64,000 nt of DNA from Solibacillus sp. R5-41 (GCF_002736105.1 NZ_CP024123.1:3526001-3590000), one strand, 5' to 3'. Shown: positions 8,466-18,868, numbered from the stretch's first letter. The notes: generated by a model not told the origin, from the sequence alone. Translations and numbers: made by a program.

Positions 8466-9761
8466 TTATAGCTCCTCATATATTTGAAAGACGGTATTTA
8501 ACCAAATTTCAATGGCTGATAACATATCATCTTCTTCAATATCGAAGCGCTCATGATGATGTCCCGCTGCTAAATTAGTACCGATAATCGAATAGCATGC
8601 CTGACCACCATTGTGCTGTACTTTTTGCATTAAAAATGTTGCATCTTCTGAGCCTGCTTTAAAGTTTCGGTATTCAATTACTTCTTCTATCGTTGTTTTC
8701 CGAGCAGCCTTCGCAAGAATATGTGCTAGTTTTGTATCTGAAGGAACGCTAATTGCGCGTCCTACTTTTTCAATAGTTGCTTCTATATTATATATTGCTG
8801 CGGCACCATGGATAATATGCTCTACTTGTTTTTCGTAAAATGCATTAATTTCAGTAGTTTCTCCTCGTATTTCCAATTGCATTTCCGCTATCGAAGGAAT
8901 GATATTACGCCCTTCTCCTGCTCGGAGTATACCGACATTCACTCGTGAAACACCATCGCTATGTGGCGGCATACTATGCAATGCAAGTGTAGCCTGTGCA
9001 CTCGCTAAAAGTGCATTTTTTCCTCGTTCTGGATATGCCCCTGCATGAGACGCTAAACCCGTAAATGTTACATTATACTTTGTAGATGCTAAAAATCCAT
9101 CTGTCCCTGCAACGAAAGTGCCCTTAGGAATACCAGTACCTATATGCATAGCAAGTAAATACTGCACATCATCTAATAATGGTGAATCCACAATAGCATT
9201 CGCACCGCGCACACCTTCCTCTGCAGGCTGGAAAATGATCTTGATTTTCCCCACTAATTGATCTTTATGTTGCATCAGTTGCTGGGCAAAACCTAAACCA
9301 ATTGTAGCGTGGCTATCATGACCACAAGCATGCATAAAACCTTTGTTTTTTGAACGAAAGCCTAGGTGCTGTGGGCTATGTTTTTTATCTTCTGACTCCG
9401 TTATAGGCAATGCATCTATATCTACTCGAAACGCAATAGTAGGCCCTTCTTTACCAGTATCAAGGGTCGCAATCACACCTGTATAACCGCCTACCATTTT
9501 CTCTAACCACTGCTGTGGTGCTCCATTTTGTTGCGCCCGTTCATAATACTCATCTAAAATTGTTTGTTCCGGGACGCCTAATCGTTCTCCTACAACGACT
9601 TCCTTCCCCACTTTTACATCGTATCCCCACTCATGCAAATAATTCGCAATAATTGATGATGTACGAAATTCCAACCAACCTACTTCTGGATATTGGTGGA
9701 AGTCACGACGCCAAGCAATTAATGTTTGTAAATAATCTTTATCTAGTTGGATCGACTTCAT
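8466..9761 (-). CDS. M20 family amidohydrolase, AbgA-like
   Basis: 431 residues. The peptidase M20 signature HACGHDSHATIGLGFA and PAEEGVRGA are visible, followed by the dimerisation insert with a conserved HAG (ASHAGAYPERGKNA). It corresponds to subunit A of p-aminobenzoyl-glutamate hydrolase. The frame is open from a GTG at 9770, but ATG at 9761 has AAAGGAG at the right distance and is preferred. It lies between the AbgT-like transporter and the AbgB-like subunit. Confidence 0.8.
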   Translation of the reverse strand: MKSIQLDKDYLQTLIAWRRDFHQYPEVGWLEFRTSSIIANYLHEWGYDVKVGKEVVVGERLGVPEQTILDEYYERAQQNGAPQQWLEKMVGGYTGVIATLDTGKEGPTIAFRVDIDALPITESEDKKHSPQHLGFRSKNKGFMHACGHDSHATIGLGFAQQLMQHKDQLVGKIKIIFQPAEEGVRGANAIVDSPLLDDVQYLLAMHIGTGIPKGTFVAGTDGFLASTKYNVTFTGLASHAGAYPERGKNALLASAQATLALHSMPPHSDGVSRVNVGILRAGEGRNIIPSIAEMQLEIRGETTEINAFYEKQVEHIIHGAAAIYNIEATIEKVGRAISVPSDTKLAHILAKAARKTTIEEVIEYRNFKAGSEDATFLMQKVQHNGGQACYSIIGTNLAAGHHHERFDIEEDDMLSAIEIWLNTVFQIYEEL

Positions 9762-9774
9762 ATTAAACACTCCT

Positions 9775-11307
9775 TTATTTTAATAAGTAATTTACGCCTG
9801 GACCAATCGGAATATTGAATATTACAAATACTAGAATTAATATAATCCATGCAAGTAAAAAGACCATCGTATATGGAATCATTAATGACATCAATGTACC
9901 GATACCTGCACGTTTGTTATATACTTGCATAAACCCTAGGATAATCGCGAAATAGGTGTTTAACGGTGTGACCATATTTGTTGAAGACTCACCTACACGG
10001 TATGCTAATTGAATAAACGCTGGATGATAACCAAGTACCATAAATGTCGGTACAAAAATCGGTGCTACTAACGACCATAATGCAGATCCACTAATAATAA
10101 ATAAGCTTAGTATCGCTACAAGTAATACAAATAGAATGATCGCAAAGACATTTGTTAAATTGATCATCGTTAAAAAATCTGCTATGTGTACTGCCATCCA
10201 AGTTGCAATATTTGTCCAGTTAAAATAACCGATAAATTGAGCAATCATAAAAATTAAGACAATATAGCTCGACAGGTCTTTAATTGCTAGTGCCATAATT
10301 TCAGGTACATCAGCTGTTTTTGTAATCATTTTTATCGATACGCCGTATGTAATACCTGTAACTAGGAAGAACATAAATAATATTGGAATGATACCCGATA
10401 AAAATGGTGAACGTAACATAGTTCCATCATCATTTAATAGCGGTGAATTCGGGATCATCATGAGTACTACAATTGCACCAATATACAGCAATGCAACAAT
10501 ACCTGTATTGCGTAGTGCACGGTTTTCTAAAGCTGTTAACGCCGTGGACTCCGCTACTTTCTCTCCCGTATACTTTCCTAAGCGCGGCTCAACAAACTTT
10601 TCTGTTACAACAGCACCTAAAAATGCTAGTAAAAATGTAGAAGCACTCATGAAAAACCAGTTATCTAAAGGTGAAACAACCATATCTGGAATAATCGTTT
10701 GTGCAATTTCAGTTGAAATACCCGAAAGTAACGCATCTGTACCTGCAATTAAAATATTGGCAGTAAATCCGATTCCAGCTCCAGCTAATCCTGCAGCTAA
10801 CCCTGCTAATGGGTGACGCCCTAATGATAAGAAAACTAGGGCTGCTAACGGAGGAATAACAACGAACGCAGCATCCGATGCAACATTTCCTAATATACCG
10901 ATAAAAACAACCATAAACGTGACAATACGTTTAGGTGTTTTTGTGATAGCCTTAGTCATTAATGCTGAAAACAACCCTACTCGCTCAGCTAAGCCAATAC
11001 CTAACATCATCGTTAAAACTAGCCCTAGCGGCGCAAAACCTGTGAAGTTTGTCAAAGTATTCGCTAATATATAGCGAATTCCATCTTTTGATAATAAATT
11101 TTGAACAACAACTTCTTCACCAGTACTTGGATGAATTACTGCTGCTTGTATCGTCCCTAAAATAGCCGAAATTACGACTAGAATACATGTTAAATAGAAG
11201 AACAACATAAATGGATGTGGTAATTTATTACCAACCTTTTCAATTACATTCAGGAATTTATTAAACATCCCATCATTCTTCATTTCTAAATTTTCGTTTG
11301 TGTTCAT
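9775..11307 (-). CDS. AbgT family transporter
   Basis: 510 residues with roughly a dozen membrane segments. The family imports p-aminobenzoyl-glutamate in E. coli; other members export sulfonamides. Here the two hydrolase genes downstream favour import coupled to hydrolysis, recovering p-aminobenzoate and glutamate. ATG at 11307 follows AAGGGGGATATTC. The region 11308-11408 separates it from the divergent regulator and should hold both promoters. Confidence 0.85.
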   Translation of the reverse strand: MNTNENLEMKNDGMFNKFLNVIEKVGNKLPHPFMLFFYLTCILVVISAILGTIQAAVIHPSTGEEVVVQNLLSKDGIRYILANTLTNFTGFAPLGLVLTMMLGIGLAERVGLFSALMTKAITKTPKRIVTFMVVFIGILGNVASDAAFVVIPPLAALVFLSLGRHPLAGLAAGLAGAGIGFTANILIAGTDALLSGISTEIAQTIIPDMVVSPLDNWFFMSASTFLLAFLGAVVTEKFVEPRLGKYTGEKVAESTALTALENRALRNTGIVALLYIGAIVVLMMIPNSPLLNDDGTMLRSPFLSGIIPILFMFFLVTGITYGVSIKMITKTADVPEIMALAIKDLSSYIVLIFMIAQFIGYFNWTNIATWMAVHIADFLTMINLTNVFAIILFVLLVAILSLFIISGSALWSLVAPIFVPTFMVLGYHPAFIQLAYRVGESSTNMVTPLNTYFAIILGFMQVYNKRAGIGTLMSLMIPYTMVFLLAWIILILVFVIFNIPIGPGVNYLLK

Positions 11308-11408
11308 GAATATCCCCCTTCTTTATGGACACTTTTTTACAATGTCTTTAAATTAATTTATACTAAACTGAAAATTTATACAATAGGGAAAATAGGAGGA
11401 ATTTAAAA

Positions 11409-12722
11409 TTGTACAAAATATTAATCTTTTCTACTGAGTATTCATACGTTTGGATGGAAAAAATAAAACAGCTAAAAATGGAAAATGTGTCATTTGATTT
11501 TTATTTTTATAATTCTTTGACTGAATTAGAAAAATTATTTGTGGAGCATGCAAATAAGTATGATGGAATTGCATTTAGCGGTCAGATTCCTTATTTACAT
11601 ATTCAAAGTAAGCTTCCGAACGAGGCGAATTTTATTCCAAGAACCTTTTTTGATATATTACAAAGGGATTTTTATTATAAAATGGCTGAAATTCAGTATA
11701 AAGATCCGAGTTTTTCGTGGAAGGAGTCTGTTATCGACTTTATCTATAATGAAAATAATTATTTAGATTTAAAAAATTGGCTACCACAGGAAGATTTCCC
11801 TTACATTTTGAGTGATACAATCGAAATATTTGGTCATCAAGATGCTTATGATATTGTTAGTCAGCGCCATTTATCGTTGTGGCGTGAAAAGAAAGTACGC
11901 TATTCATTTACGCGCTTAACAAATCTTCATCACTATTTGAAAGACGCTAATATTGAGCCTATCCTAGTCGTACCAACTAAATATAGTATGTCCATTACTT
12001 TAACGAAGCTAATAAAGGAAATTGAACTTGTACAGTTAACAAATAGCCAAGTCGTAACGGGTCATCTTATTTTCTCTGCAGCTCAAAACGATGCACATGA
12101 AATCGAATATCGCCAAATCGCATTATATAAAGCGATCTTAGATTTTAATCGTGAACTCGGTATTCCGTTAATCACCTTTAAAAGTGCGATTCATTATGAA
12201 ATTATTACGAATTACATCGATTTGTTAACAATTACTAGCAACTTGAAGTCTTGTTCACTTACAAATTTCCTTCAAAAAGAGCTTCCATTCAAGGTGAGAA
12301 TTGGTTGGGGAATTGGAAAAACATTAGATGAATCACGCTTACAAGCAGAAAAGGCAACGACATTTTGCCAAGGCGCATTCACACAAAGTTACGTGCTGAC
12401 AAAGGAAAATCAAGTTATTGGTCCACTAGATGGTCAAAGTCTGCTTGCAACAACAACGAGTGATACCGCATTAAATGAAGTGGCAGAACAGACACATCTT
12501 GCACTATTTCAACTCCAAAAAATTAGCGCAGTGTTGGAGAAATTAAAGACAGATGAAGTCATTGCCGAAGATTTAGCAGCCCATTTATCAATCTCTATCA
12601 GAACTGCAAATCGTATGTTAAATAGATTACACGAAACAGGTTACGCAACTGTTTTAGACAAGAAACTTTTGCACGTAAAAGGCCGTCCTCCTAAAGTTTA
12701 TAAGATATCTTTGCATAAATAG
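11409..12722 (+). CDS. Probable transcriptional regulator of the abg-like operon
   Basis: 437 residues, starting at a TTG preceded by AGGAGGAATTTAAAA. I do not recognise the N-terminal part. Around residues 297-317 the stretch VRIGWGIGKTLDESRLQAEKA resembles the end of a degenerate GGDEF/cyclase-like fold. The last 70 residues look like a winged helix (EDLAAHLSISIRTANRMLNR). The divergent orientation towards abgT and the sensor-plus-HTH layout suggest that it controls uptake, perhaps by sensing a nucleotide or the substrate. That function is inferred from context only. Confidence 0.6.
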   Translation: MYKILIFSTEYSYVWMEKIKQLKMENVSFDFYFYNSLTELEKLFVEHANKYDGIAFSGQIPYLHIQSKLPNEANFIPRTFFDILQRDFYYKMAEIQYKDPSFSWKESVIDFIYNENNYLDLKNWLPQEDFPYILSDTIEIFGHQDAYDIVSQRHLSLWREKKVRYSFTRLTNLHHYLKDANIEPILVVPTKYSMSITLTKLIKEIELVQLTNSQVVTGHLIFSAAQNDAHEIEYRQIALYKAILDFNRELGIPLITFKSAIHYEIITNYIDLLTITSNLKSCSLTNFLQKELPFKVRIGWGIGKTLDESRLQAEKATTFCQGAFTQSYVLTKENQVIGPLDGQSLLATTTSDTALNEVAEQTHLALFQLQKISAVLEKLKTDEVIAEDLAAHLSISIRTANRMLNRLHETGYATVLDKKLLHVKGRPPKVYKISLHK

Positions 12723-13269
12723 ATGGATTAACCTGAACTGGGTGCACAAACAATTTTATTACAATAATTTTTTGATATATTTGTTAACAATCACAAGCAA
12801 CAGAAGTATAAAAAATAGCACAACGAAAAATAGCCAACTATATAAGTTAAACAAATTATTCTATCCTTTTTATGTGAGTTTTCTATTATGGATTATTATA
12901 AAGTGTTTGCTTGTTTGGCTGGCTAAGCACATGAGTCACACAGCTTTGTGCTTTGTGAAAGGCTAGCCTATATAAATTTTTTCCTCTGAACTTTTCTACA
13001 TTTATTGCGCCGCTACCGTGGGAGGCGGCGTAATCCTAATTAGATTTCATCCCAGTAGAAAAACCTATTTGTAATATTAACAAGTATTAAGAGAAAACAA
13101 TGCCATTTTCTGTATGTTGGTTAGCACACATATGATATTTCCACTATATCTACATTTATTTAATACGTACAAAAGAAGGAATTTTCCGAAGACGTTTTAC
13201 ATACATTAAATTAAAGTGTAAAATTACACTAATAGAGTGTCATTACATTCTTTGAGAGAGGTGAATTGT
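12723..13269. other. Intergenic region with an inserted hairpin segment
   Basis: About 550 bp without a convincing gene. A reading frame at 12742-12966 has no ribosome site and low-complexity composition. The notable content is a 154-bp segment flanked by a 12-bp direct repeat (separate entry). The promoter of the DUF2339 gene should be near its right end. Confidence 0.4.
12995..13160. repeat. 154-bp insertion flanked by 12-bp direct repeats
   Basis: TCTACATTTATT occurs at 12995-13006 and again at 13149-13160. Between them is a hairpin with arms ATTGCGCCGC and GCGGCGTAAT. The flanking sequence (TTCCTCTGAACT on the left, TTTAATAC-TAC-AAGAAGGAATTT on the right) recurs without the insert at 24551-24600, which looks like an empty site. 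Confidence 0.5.
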
Positions 13270-15351
13270 ATGGAAAAAGACTCAAAGTTGCTCGAACGAA
13301 TTGCTACACTGGAACGAGAACTCCACACATTGCGTACAGAAGTGCAGCATTTAAAAGAGCATGTAAGGTTCGAGCAAATTGTACCTATTAAAAAAGAGGT
13401 AGCAAAAAAAATCGATCCACCAAAACAAACCGTTCAAATAGCAACATCTATAGTCCAGGAAAAAAACGCTCCTGAAAAGGAAATACGCTCACTTGAAGAA
13501 ACGTTTACGAGGGCATTACCAAGAATTTTTATGGTCATTTTAGTGCTCGGTGTTCTGTGGGGCTTGAAGCTTGTGAGCGATTACGGCTTTTTATCAGAAA
13601 GTATAAAAATAATCGGTGGTTTTGCGTTATCCATTGGTCTCGGTATATGTGCATTTATGATGGAGAAAAGGCAAAAAGGATCACGCGTTGTCGCCTTATC
13701 GCTCTATGGTGGTGTATTCATTGTCGGAATTTTAGTGACAGCGGCTGGTGCCATTTTATATGACGTCCTTAATCTATACGTTGCACTCATTATCGCACTT
13801 GTCTACATTGCGTATGGGGTTTTGATTAGTTATGTAAAAGGTAATGAAGCATTAACCGCTCTCGTTATATTTACCTCATTGTTACTACCGTATTTACTCG
13901 AATATATGAAATTTAGCGCACTTATTATCGGTGTTTTCATCGTGTTGCTTTTCGCTGTTGTGCAAGTTGTTATTTGGAAGCATACACAACGCAAAGCACT
14001 CTATATCGGGATGGCTTTTTCGATTTTGGCATTTGGGATCGTTTTTATATTCCATCACGAGCAGAGCGTTTTTTTTGCACTCGCAGTTGTTACGTTATAT
14101 AGCGTCTTTTTAGGAAGCTATTTACGCTTATATTCTAGTAAAAGTAATATAAATGCAGGTATGCTATTTAGCTTTACTATCATTATTTTATCACTAATAA
14201 ACGCGATGCTTTTACAAAAAGAGTCCATCCTGCTTATGGTACTCGCACTATTACTTGGGATTCTAACAATCTCTTTATACATCGTATTTAAACGCAAGGA
14301 CCGACTATTAATCGACATGTTCGGTACATTATCTATCATCACAATATTAAACTTTATTGCACAGCTCAACATTTCAAGCGAGGTCATGTTACTTTTAATG
14401 ATTATCGTGTCATTTGCTGGGTTGGTCCTTGCATTGAAGCATGCGATTGTGTTCATGAAATATTTGCAAGGCATTACATTTTCGGTGCTATCGTTTTTCG
14501 TTCTTATGTTTTATATCGTTCAGCCATTTTTCTCTATAGAGCATTTGACAATTGTGCTCGTCACGATCATGCTCTTCGCATTATACTGGATACTTCGCCA
14601 CTATAATCGTACACCGAGTGAAAACAAAGAATGGCTGATCGGTTTAGAGGATGTCTACCCATGCATTTTATATGTGGTCGCCCTTCTTTACATTTGGAAA
14701 TTGGATTGGGCGTATATGCCACTTCAATTTACTTCCTACTTCTTGTTTAGTGCAATTGCGATTGGCCTTGTACTGATTCTTATCGGAAATCGTACACAGA
14801 TTGGTCGATTGCTTCCAGTCCTTGCTACGGGGATTTACGGATTTGCAGCACTTATTTTAATGACAACAGTATGGGTTGATGAACGGGCAATTACAGTCGC
14901 ACTCATCATCCGCATTTTATACATCGCGATTTTTTGGGGTGTTGTTGCAGATTTATGGAGGAGTGGTAGGATTTCGAAAAAATACGAACCCCTTTCCACT
15001 CGATATACAGAGCCATTTACGCTTGCTGGAATGATTGTTTCGATTGTTTGGCTCTTTAATGTCACACACTTCATGAATTTCCATGAGCTAATTAATTGGA
15101 GCACGGCTGTTATTTTTAATACCGTTTCAATTTTCATTATTGCTTGTTTATCGCTCTTTTTAGCAGCAAAACGAAGCTACCCACAGCTGAAATTAACCGG
15201 CATTTCCCTACTATTTTTGGGGATAATTAAAATGATTTTCTTTGATTTATCCGAACTTGATATTCTTATCCGTTCGATTTTATTTATTTTAATCGGTGCA
15301 ATCGGGCTTGTGATTTCAAATAAGCTTTTAGGAAAAGGGAAAACCGATTAA
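13270..15351 (+). CDS. DUF2339 multi-pass membrane protein
   Basis: 693 residues. An N-terminal coiled coil (LLERIATLERELHTLRTEV, residues about 5-30) and a polar linker are followed by about 20 membrane helices, the layout of DUF2339 proteins. The function of the family is unknown. The frame is open from a GTG at 13237, but ATG at 13270 follows GAGAGGTGAATTGT and gives the expected N-terminus. It appears monocistronic, with a weak terminator after it. Confidence 0.8.
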   Translation: MEKDSKLLERIATLERELHTLRTEVQHLKEHVRFEQIVPIKKEVAKKIDPPKQTVQIATSIVQEKNAPEKEIRSLEETFTRALPRIFMVILVLGVLWGLKLVSDYGFLSESIKIIGGFALSIGLGICAFMMEKRQKGSRVVALSLYGGVFIVGILVTAAGAILYDVLNLYVALIIALVYIAYGVLISYVKGNEALTALVIFTSLLLPYLLEYMKFSALIIGVFIVLLFAVVQVVIWKHTQRKALYIGMAFSILAFGIVFIFHHEQSVFFALAVVTLYSVFLGSYLRLYSSKSNINAGMLFSFTIIILSLINAMLLQKESILLMVLALLLGILTISLYIVFKRKDRLLIDMFGTLSIITILNFIAQLNISSEVMLLLMIIVSFAGLVLALKHAIVFMKYLQGITFSVLSFFVLMFYIVQPFFSIEHLTIVLVTIMLFALYWILRHYNRTPSENKEWLIGLEDVYPCILYVVALLYIWKLDWAYMPLQFTSYFLFSAIAIGLVLILIGNRTQIGRLLPVLATGIYGFAALILMTTVWVDERAITVALIIRILYIAIFWGVVADLWRSGRISKKYEPLSTRYTEPFTLAGMIVSIVWLFNVTHFMNFHELINWSTAVIFNTVSIFIIACLSLFLAAKRSYPQLKLTGISLLFLGIIKMIFFDLSELDILIRSILFILIGAIGLVISNKLLGKGKTD

Positions 15352-15363
15352 GTACATGTTTTA

Positions 15364-15398
15364 AAGTAGCCTTGACGATTTTGTTGGGGCTATTTTTT
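15364..15398 (+). terminator. Probable terminator of the DUF2339 gene
   Basis: TAGCC pairs with GGCTA (extended by weaker pairs) and a run of six T follows, 13 bp after the stop codon. Confidence 0.5.
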
Positions 15399-15499
15399 AA
15401 ATTAAAAATATATAAAGTGAAATTAAGAAACCTTCTACAAATTAAAATCTTCTATATATATAGTATTAATTTTCATTCAATTAAGCGAAAGGAATTTAA

Positions 15500-16111
15500 A
15501 TGGCTATGAATGATACATTAAAAAGAGAAATCCAAGAGGTATATAAAAAGCATTACTTAGATAGGCCTTTTATTGTAGCAATCGACGGATTAGGTGGTGC
15601 CGGAAAAACTACACTTGTTGATCACCTTAAAAATATACTAGATAATGTCGTAATTATTCATATTGATGACCATATTGTTGAAAGAGAATCGAGATATAAT
15701 ACAGGGCATGATGAATGGTTTGAATATTATCAGTTACAATGGGATGCTAATCACCTAAAAGAAAGTTTATTTGAAAAATTACATCAGAATGTAAAGCAAT
15801 TGCACTTGTCCTTTTACAACAATGAAGAAGATACCTCGACAAGCAAAACAATTACTATCCTTCCTAATAGCATTGTAATCATTGAAGGTATTTTTCTTTT
15901 GAGGGAAGAGTGGAAAGTATATTTTGATTATATAATATTCCTAGATTGCCCTAAGGAAGTGAGATATGAACGTGTACTTCAACGTGACACATACATAGGT
16001 GTTTTAGAAGAACGTTTAAAGAAATATCAAAATAGATATTGGTTAGCGGAGGATTATTATATTAAAAAACAGAATCCTTTAAAATTTGCTCATAATATTC
16101 AACGCTTATAA
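15500..16111 (+). CDS. P-loop kinase, uridine-kinase-like
   Basis: 203 residues. The Walker A motif GLGGAGKTTL lies at about residues 29-38, with DDHIVERESRYNTGHDEWF after it and a Walker-B-like IIFLDCP at about 147. This is the uridine kinase/phosphoribulokinase-like P-loop kinase fold, which phosphorylates small metabolites; the substrate cannot be told. ATG at 15500 follows AAAGGAATTTAA. It stands alone between the DUF2339 gene and the convergent thrS. Confidence 0.7.
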   Translation: MAMNDTLKREIQEVYKKHYLDRPFIVAIDGLGGAGKTTLVDHLKNILDNVVIIHIDDHIVERESRYNTGHDEWFEYYQLQWDANHLKESLFEKLHQNVKQLHLSFYNNEEDTSTSKTITILPNSIVIIEGIFLLREEWKVYFDYIIFLDCPKEVRYERVLQRDTYIGVLEERLKKYQNRYWLAEDYYIKKQNPLKFAHNIQRL

Positions 16112-16154
16112 TGATAATTCATTTATGTTAATAACCCACTTCATTATATCAATC

Positions 16155-16200
16155 AAGGACTTGTGCATAGGATAATCCTACACGCAAGTCCTTTCGTTTT
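16155..16200. terminator. Bidirectional terminator between the kinase gene and thrS
   Basis: AAGGACTTG pairs with CAAGTCCTT around a loop with its own short stem, followed by TTTCGTTTT on the plus strand. It can serve the kinase gene and, from the other side, thrS. Confidence 0.6.
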
Positions 16201-16212
16201 GCACTCACACTT

Positions 16213-18149
16213 CTACCGATTCATTCTGACAACTTGTGTAATTTGCTTTCCCGCTACCTCATGCTGAACCTGTTGGATAAACTCTTCAAAGGACATGGTT
16301 TTCAATCCCTCTTGTTTATACGCCCTTACAGTCACCGTCCCGTTCTCAAGCTCTTGATCACCGAGTACAAGAATATACGGTACTTTTTGCATTTGTGCAT
16401 CGCGAATTTTACGGCCTAGCTTTTCATTTCGCCCATCGATAGCTACTCGAATATTTGCCTGACGAAGCTCCTTTGCAACTCTTTCAGCATACACATTATG
16501 TACGTCTGAAACACCAATAATTTGCACTTGCTTTGGTGCAAGCCATAATGGGAATGCTCCACCAAAATGCTCAATTAATATTCCTAAAAAGCGATCAATT
16601 GAACCAAATACAGCCCGGTGGATAACAACTGGTCGTACTTTTTCATTTTCTTCGTTAACGTACGTTAAATCAAACTTCTCTGGTAGTTGAAAGTCCAGCT
16701 GCACTGTTGCACATTGATGACTTCGTTTAATCGCATCTTGTATATGAATATCAATCTTTGGTCCATAAAAAGCGCCGTCCCCCTCATTAATTTTATAAGG
16801 TAAGCCCAAACGATTTAACACATTTTCAAGCGCTTGTTCCGCCTTATCCCACAATGAAAGCTCTCCCATATAGTCAATAGGTCGTGTCGATAATTCAATT
16901 TCATATTCGAAGCCAAATACTTTGTATACACGGTCAATAATTTGCAAAGCGAGTGTAATTTCATTTTCTATTTGCTCAGGTGTCGCGAAAATATGGGCAT
17001 CATCTTGACAAAAAGTACGGACGCGTAAAAGCCCATTTAGTGCCCCACTAAATTCATGACGGTGCACTTGACCAAACTCGGCCATTCGGATAGGTAAATC
17101 ACGATATGAATGCAAATCATTTTTATAAATCAACATATGCCCTGGACAGTTCATCGGTTTTAACGCAAACTTTTGCTCATCTACTTGAGTGAAATACATA
17201 TTATCTTTGTAGTGCTGCCAATGCCCCGACTGCTCCATAAACGTTGATTCATCATGAGCGGTGTACGTACTTCTTTATAATCATAGCTTGTTTGCAAACC
17301 ACGCAAGAAATTTTCTAATTCGTTACGAATAATTTGGCCGTTTGCTAAATAAAATGGCATGCCTGGTGCTTCTTCCGAAAACATAAATAGTTCAAGCTCT
17401 TTTCCTAACTTACGATGGTTACGTTTTTCTGCTTCTTCAAGGAACACAAAGTATTCATCCATATCCTCTTTCGTTGCGAAAGCCACCCCGTAAATACGTT
17501 GCAACATTTGATTATTGCTATCACCACGCCAGTACGCACCTGAAATATTCATCAGTTTGAAGTGCTGCAATTTATTTGTGGATGGCACATGTGGTCCTCT
17601 ACATAAATCGATAAATTCTCCTTGCTCATAAACCGTTACGCGTTCTTCTGCAGGAATTGCTTCTAGTAGCTCAAGCTTTAAATAGTCATGCACAAAAATT
17701 TGACTCGCTTCTTCTCTCGTTACTTCCTTGCGAACAACTTGGAAGTTCTCGCTTACAATCTTTTTCATTTCGCGTTCAATTACACCTAAATCTTCTGGCA
17801 CTAACGTATGAGTCATTTCAATATCATAATAAAACCCGTTTTCAATTACTGGACCAACACCAAATTTTGCATTTGGATATAAACGCTTCACCGCTTGTGC
17901 TAACAAGTGCGCTGTTGAATGACGAAGTACCTCTAAGCCTTCTTTTGACGCAGCATCATACAGAGAAATTTCAGCATCCACTAGAATTGGTCGTGTCAAA
18001 TCGGTTGCCGTCGTATTTACACTACCTACAATTGATTTTTTCGCTAAGCTAGGACTAATCGACTTGGCGATTTCGGTTAGCGTAACACCTTTAGCAAAAC
18101 GTTTTCGTTCGCCATTCGGAAATTGAATCGTTACTTCTTGATTTGACAT
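16213..18149 (-). pseudogene. thrS: Threonyl-tRNA synthetase, frameshifted
   Basis: Two overlapping frames (17181-18149 and 16213-17238) together encode a full ThrS of about 645 residues: TGS domain, editing domain with HSTAHLLAQ, class II core, anticodon domain ending VVRMNR. The first frame ends abnormally after PLMMNQRLW, while the conserved continuation EQSGHWQHYKDNMYF is in the other frame. One missing G restores it (TGGGAG expected, TGGAG present, near 17236). ThrS is normally essential; some Bacillales have a second copy (thrZ). Promoter, T-box leader and ribosome site (GGAGTGGTAGT) are intact, and no other decay is seen, so a sequencing error or a very recent mutation is likely. Confidence 0.85.
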
Positions 18150-18180
18150 ACTACCACTCCTTTTCTTTTTTTGGTAAATA

Positions 18181-18425
18181 AAAAAAACACATATTCGTCC
18201 ACAAAGGGACGAGTATGTGTTTGAATACCCGTGGTTCCACCCAAATTCCTACTGTACTGTTGCATCAGTAGCTCATTGATACAGATAACGCCTGTACACG
18301 TCACTAGTTTCCTAGCACAGCTCCAAGGGAGTAAATCGATTCATCCAATCAGGAAACTTTCAGCCGGTGATTTCCCTCTCTTTTGATCTTCACTAAAACG
18401 ATTCATATCCTTATCATTGCTTTTT
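18181..18425 (-). promoter_or_regulatory. T-box leader of thrS
   Basis: The T-box sequence GGGTGGAACCACGG is at 18229-18242. Upstream on the same strand are the Stem I landmarks AGTGA and AGAGAG and the GGAGCTG block. Directly downstream is a terminator hairpin (AACACATACTCGTCC with GGACGAATATGTGTT) followed by T7. An ACT triplet at 18330-18332, in the expected bulge, is the best candidate threonine specifier. Uncharged tRNA-Thr would stabilise the antiterminator and switch thrS on. Confidence 0.92.
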
Positions 18426-18443
18426 AAATTGAAATTAGTATTT

Positions 18444-18472
18444 AATCTAACCTACACCTAAAATATTGTCAA
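18444..18472 (-). promoter_or_regulatory. SigA promoter of thrS
   Basis: TTGACA (18467-18472), a 17-bp spacer and TAGATT (18444-18449) on the minus strand, just upstream of the T-box leader. Confidence 0.75.
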
Positions 18473-18705
18473 TAACCCATTTTCAAGAATTTACAGAAAA
18501 TACATTCTACAATCGTTGCTATGATTGGATTTACTTGTTTCATAAATTGCCTTACAATAGTGCCCACATATCTCGTAAAATCCCCATATGAATGGAATAT
18601 TATTTGTGCACTCTATGCAAAACACAACACGCACGATATTCTTTGTTAACTCCCAATACTTAAATATATCAACCATGGACGAAAGTATGAAATAATAAAA
18701 CTTCA

Positions 18706-18735
18706 TTTACAATGATAATATTGGTAGGTTATACT
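18706..18735 (+). promoter_or_regulatory. SigA promoter of the ykoFEDC operon
   Basis: TTTACA (18706-18711), an 18-bp spacer and TATACT (18730-18735), placed about 30 bp before the TPP riboswitch. Confidence 0.65.
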
Positions 18736-18769
18736 GATGGCACATTAAAAAAACTACATACCGTTTTCT

Positions 18770-18868
18770 GCACTAGGGGTGCCCACTTTGGCTGAGATGC
18801 GAGCTTTTGCTCCGATCCCTTATAACTCGATCAGGATAATACCTGCGTGAGGAAGTGCGGTGACTTTC
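18770..18868 (+). promoter_or_regulatory. TPP riboswitch (THI element)
   Basis: The hallmark blocks GGGGTGCC, GGCTGAGATG, a short variable arm, and ATCAGGATAATACCTGCGTG then GGAAGTGC are in order and spaced as in thiamine-pyrophosphate aptamers. Binding of TPP should favour the terminator at 18892-18922 and shut off the thiamine precursor transporter genes. Confidence 0.93.

Noticed and set aside
12742-12966. 74-codon hydrophobic frame after the abg regulator
   Set aside because: No ribosome site, low-complexity AT-rich composition, start directly behind the preceding gene; probably chance.
18491-18706. Minus-strand 71-codon frame with a CIEC...CGHYC pattern like a small zinc-binding protein
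   Set aside because: No ribosome site before any start, lies in the region occupied by the thrS and ykoF promoters, and no family is recognised.
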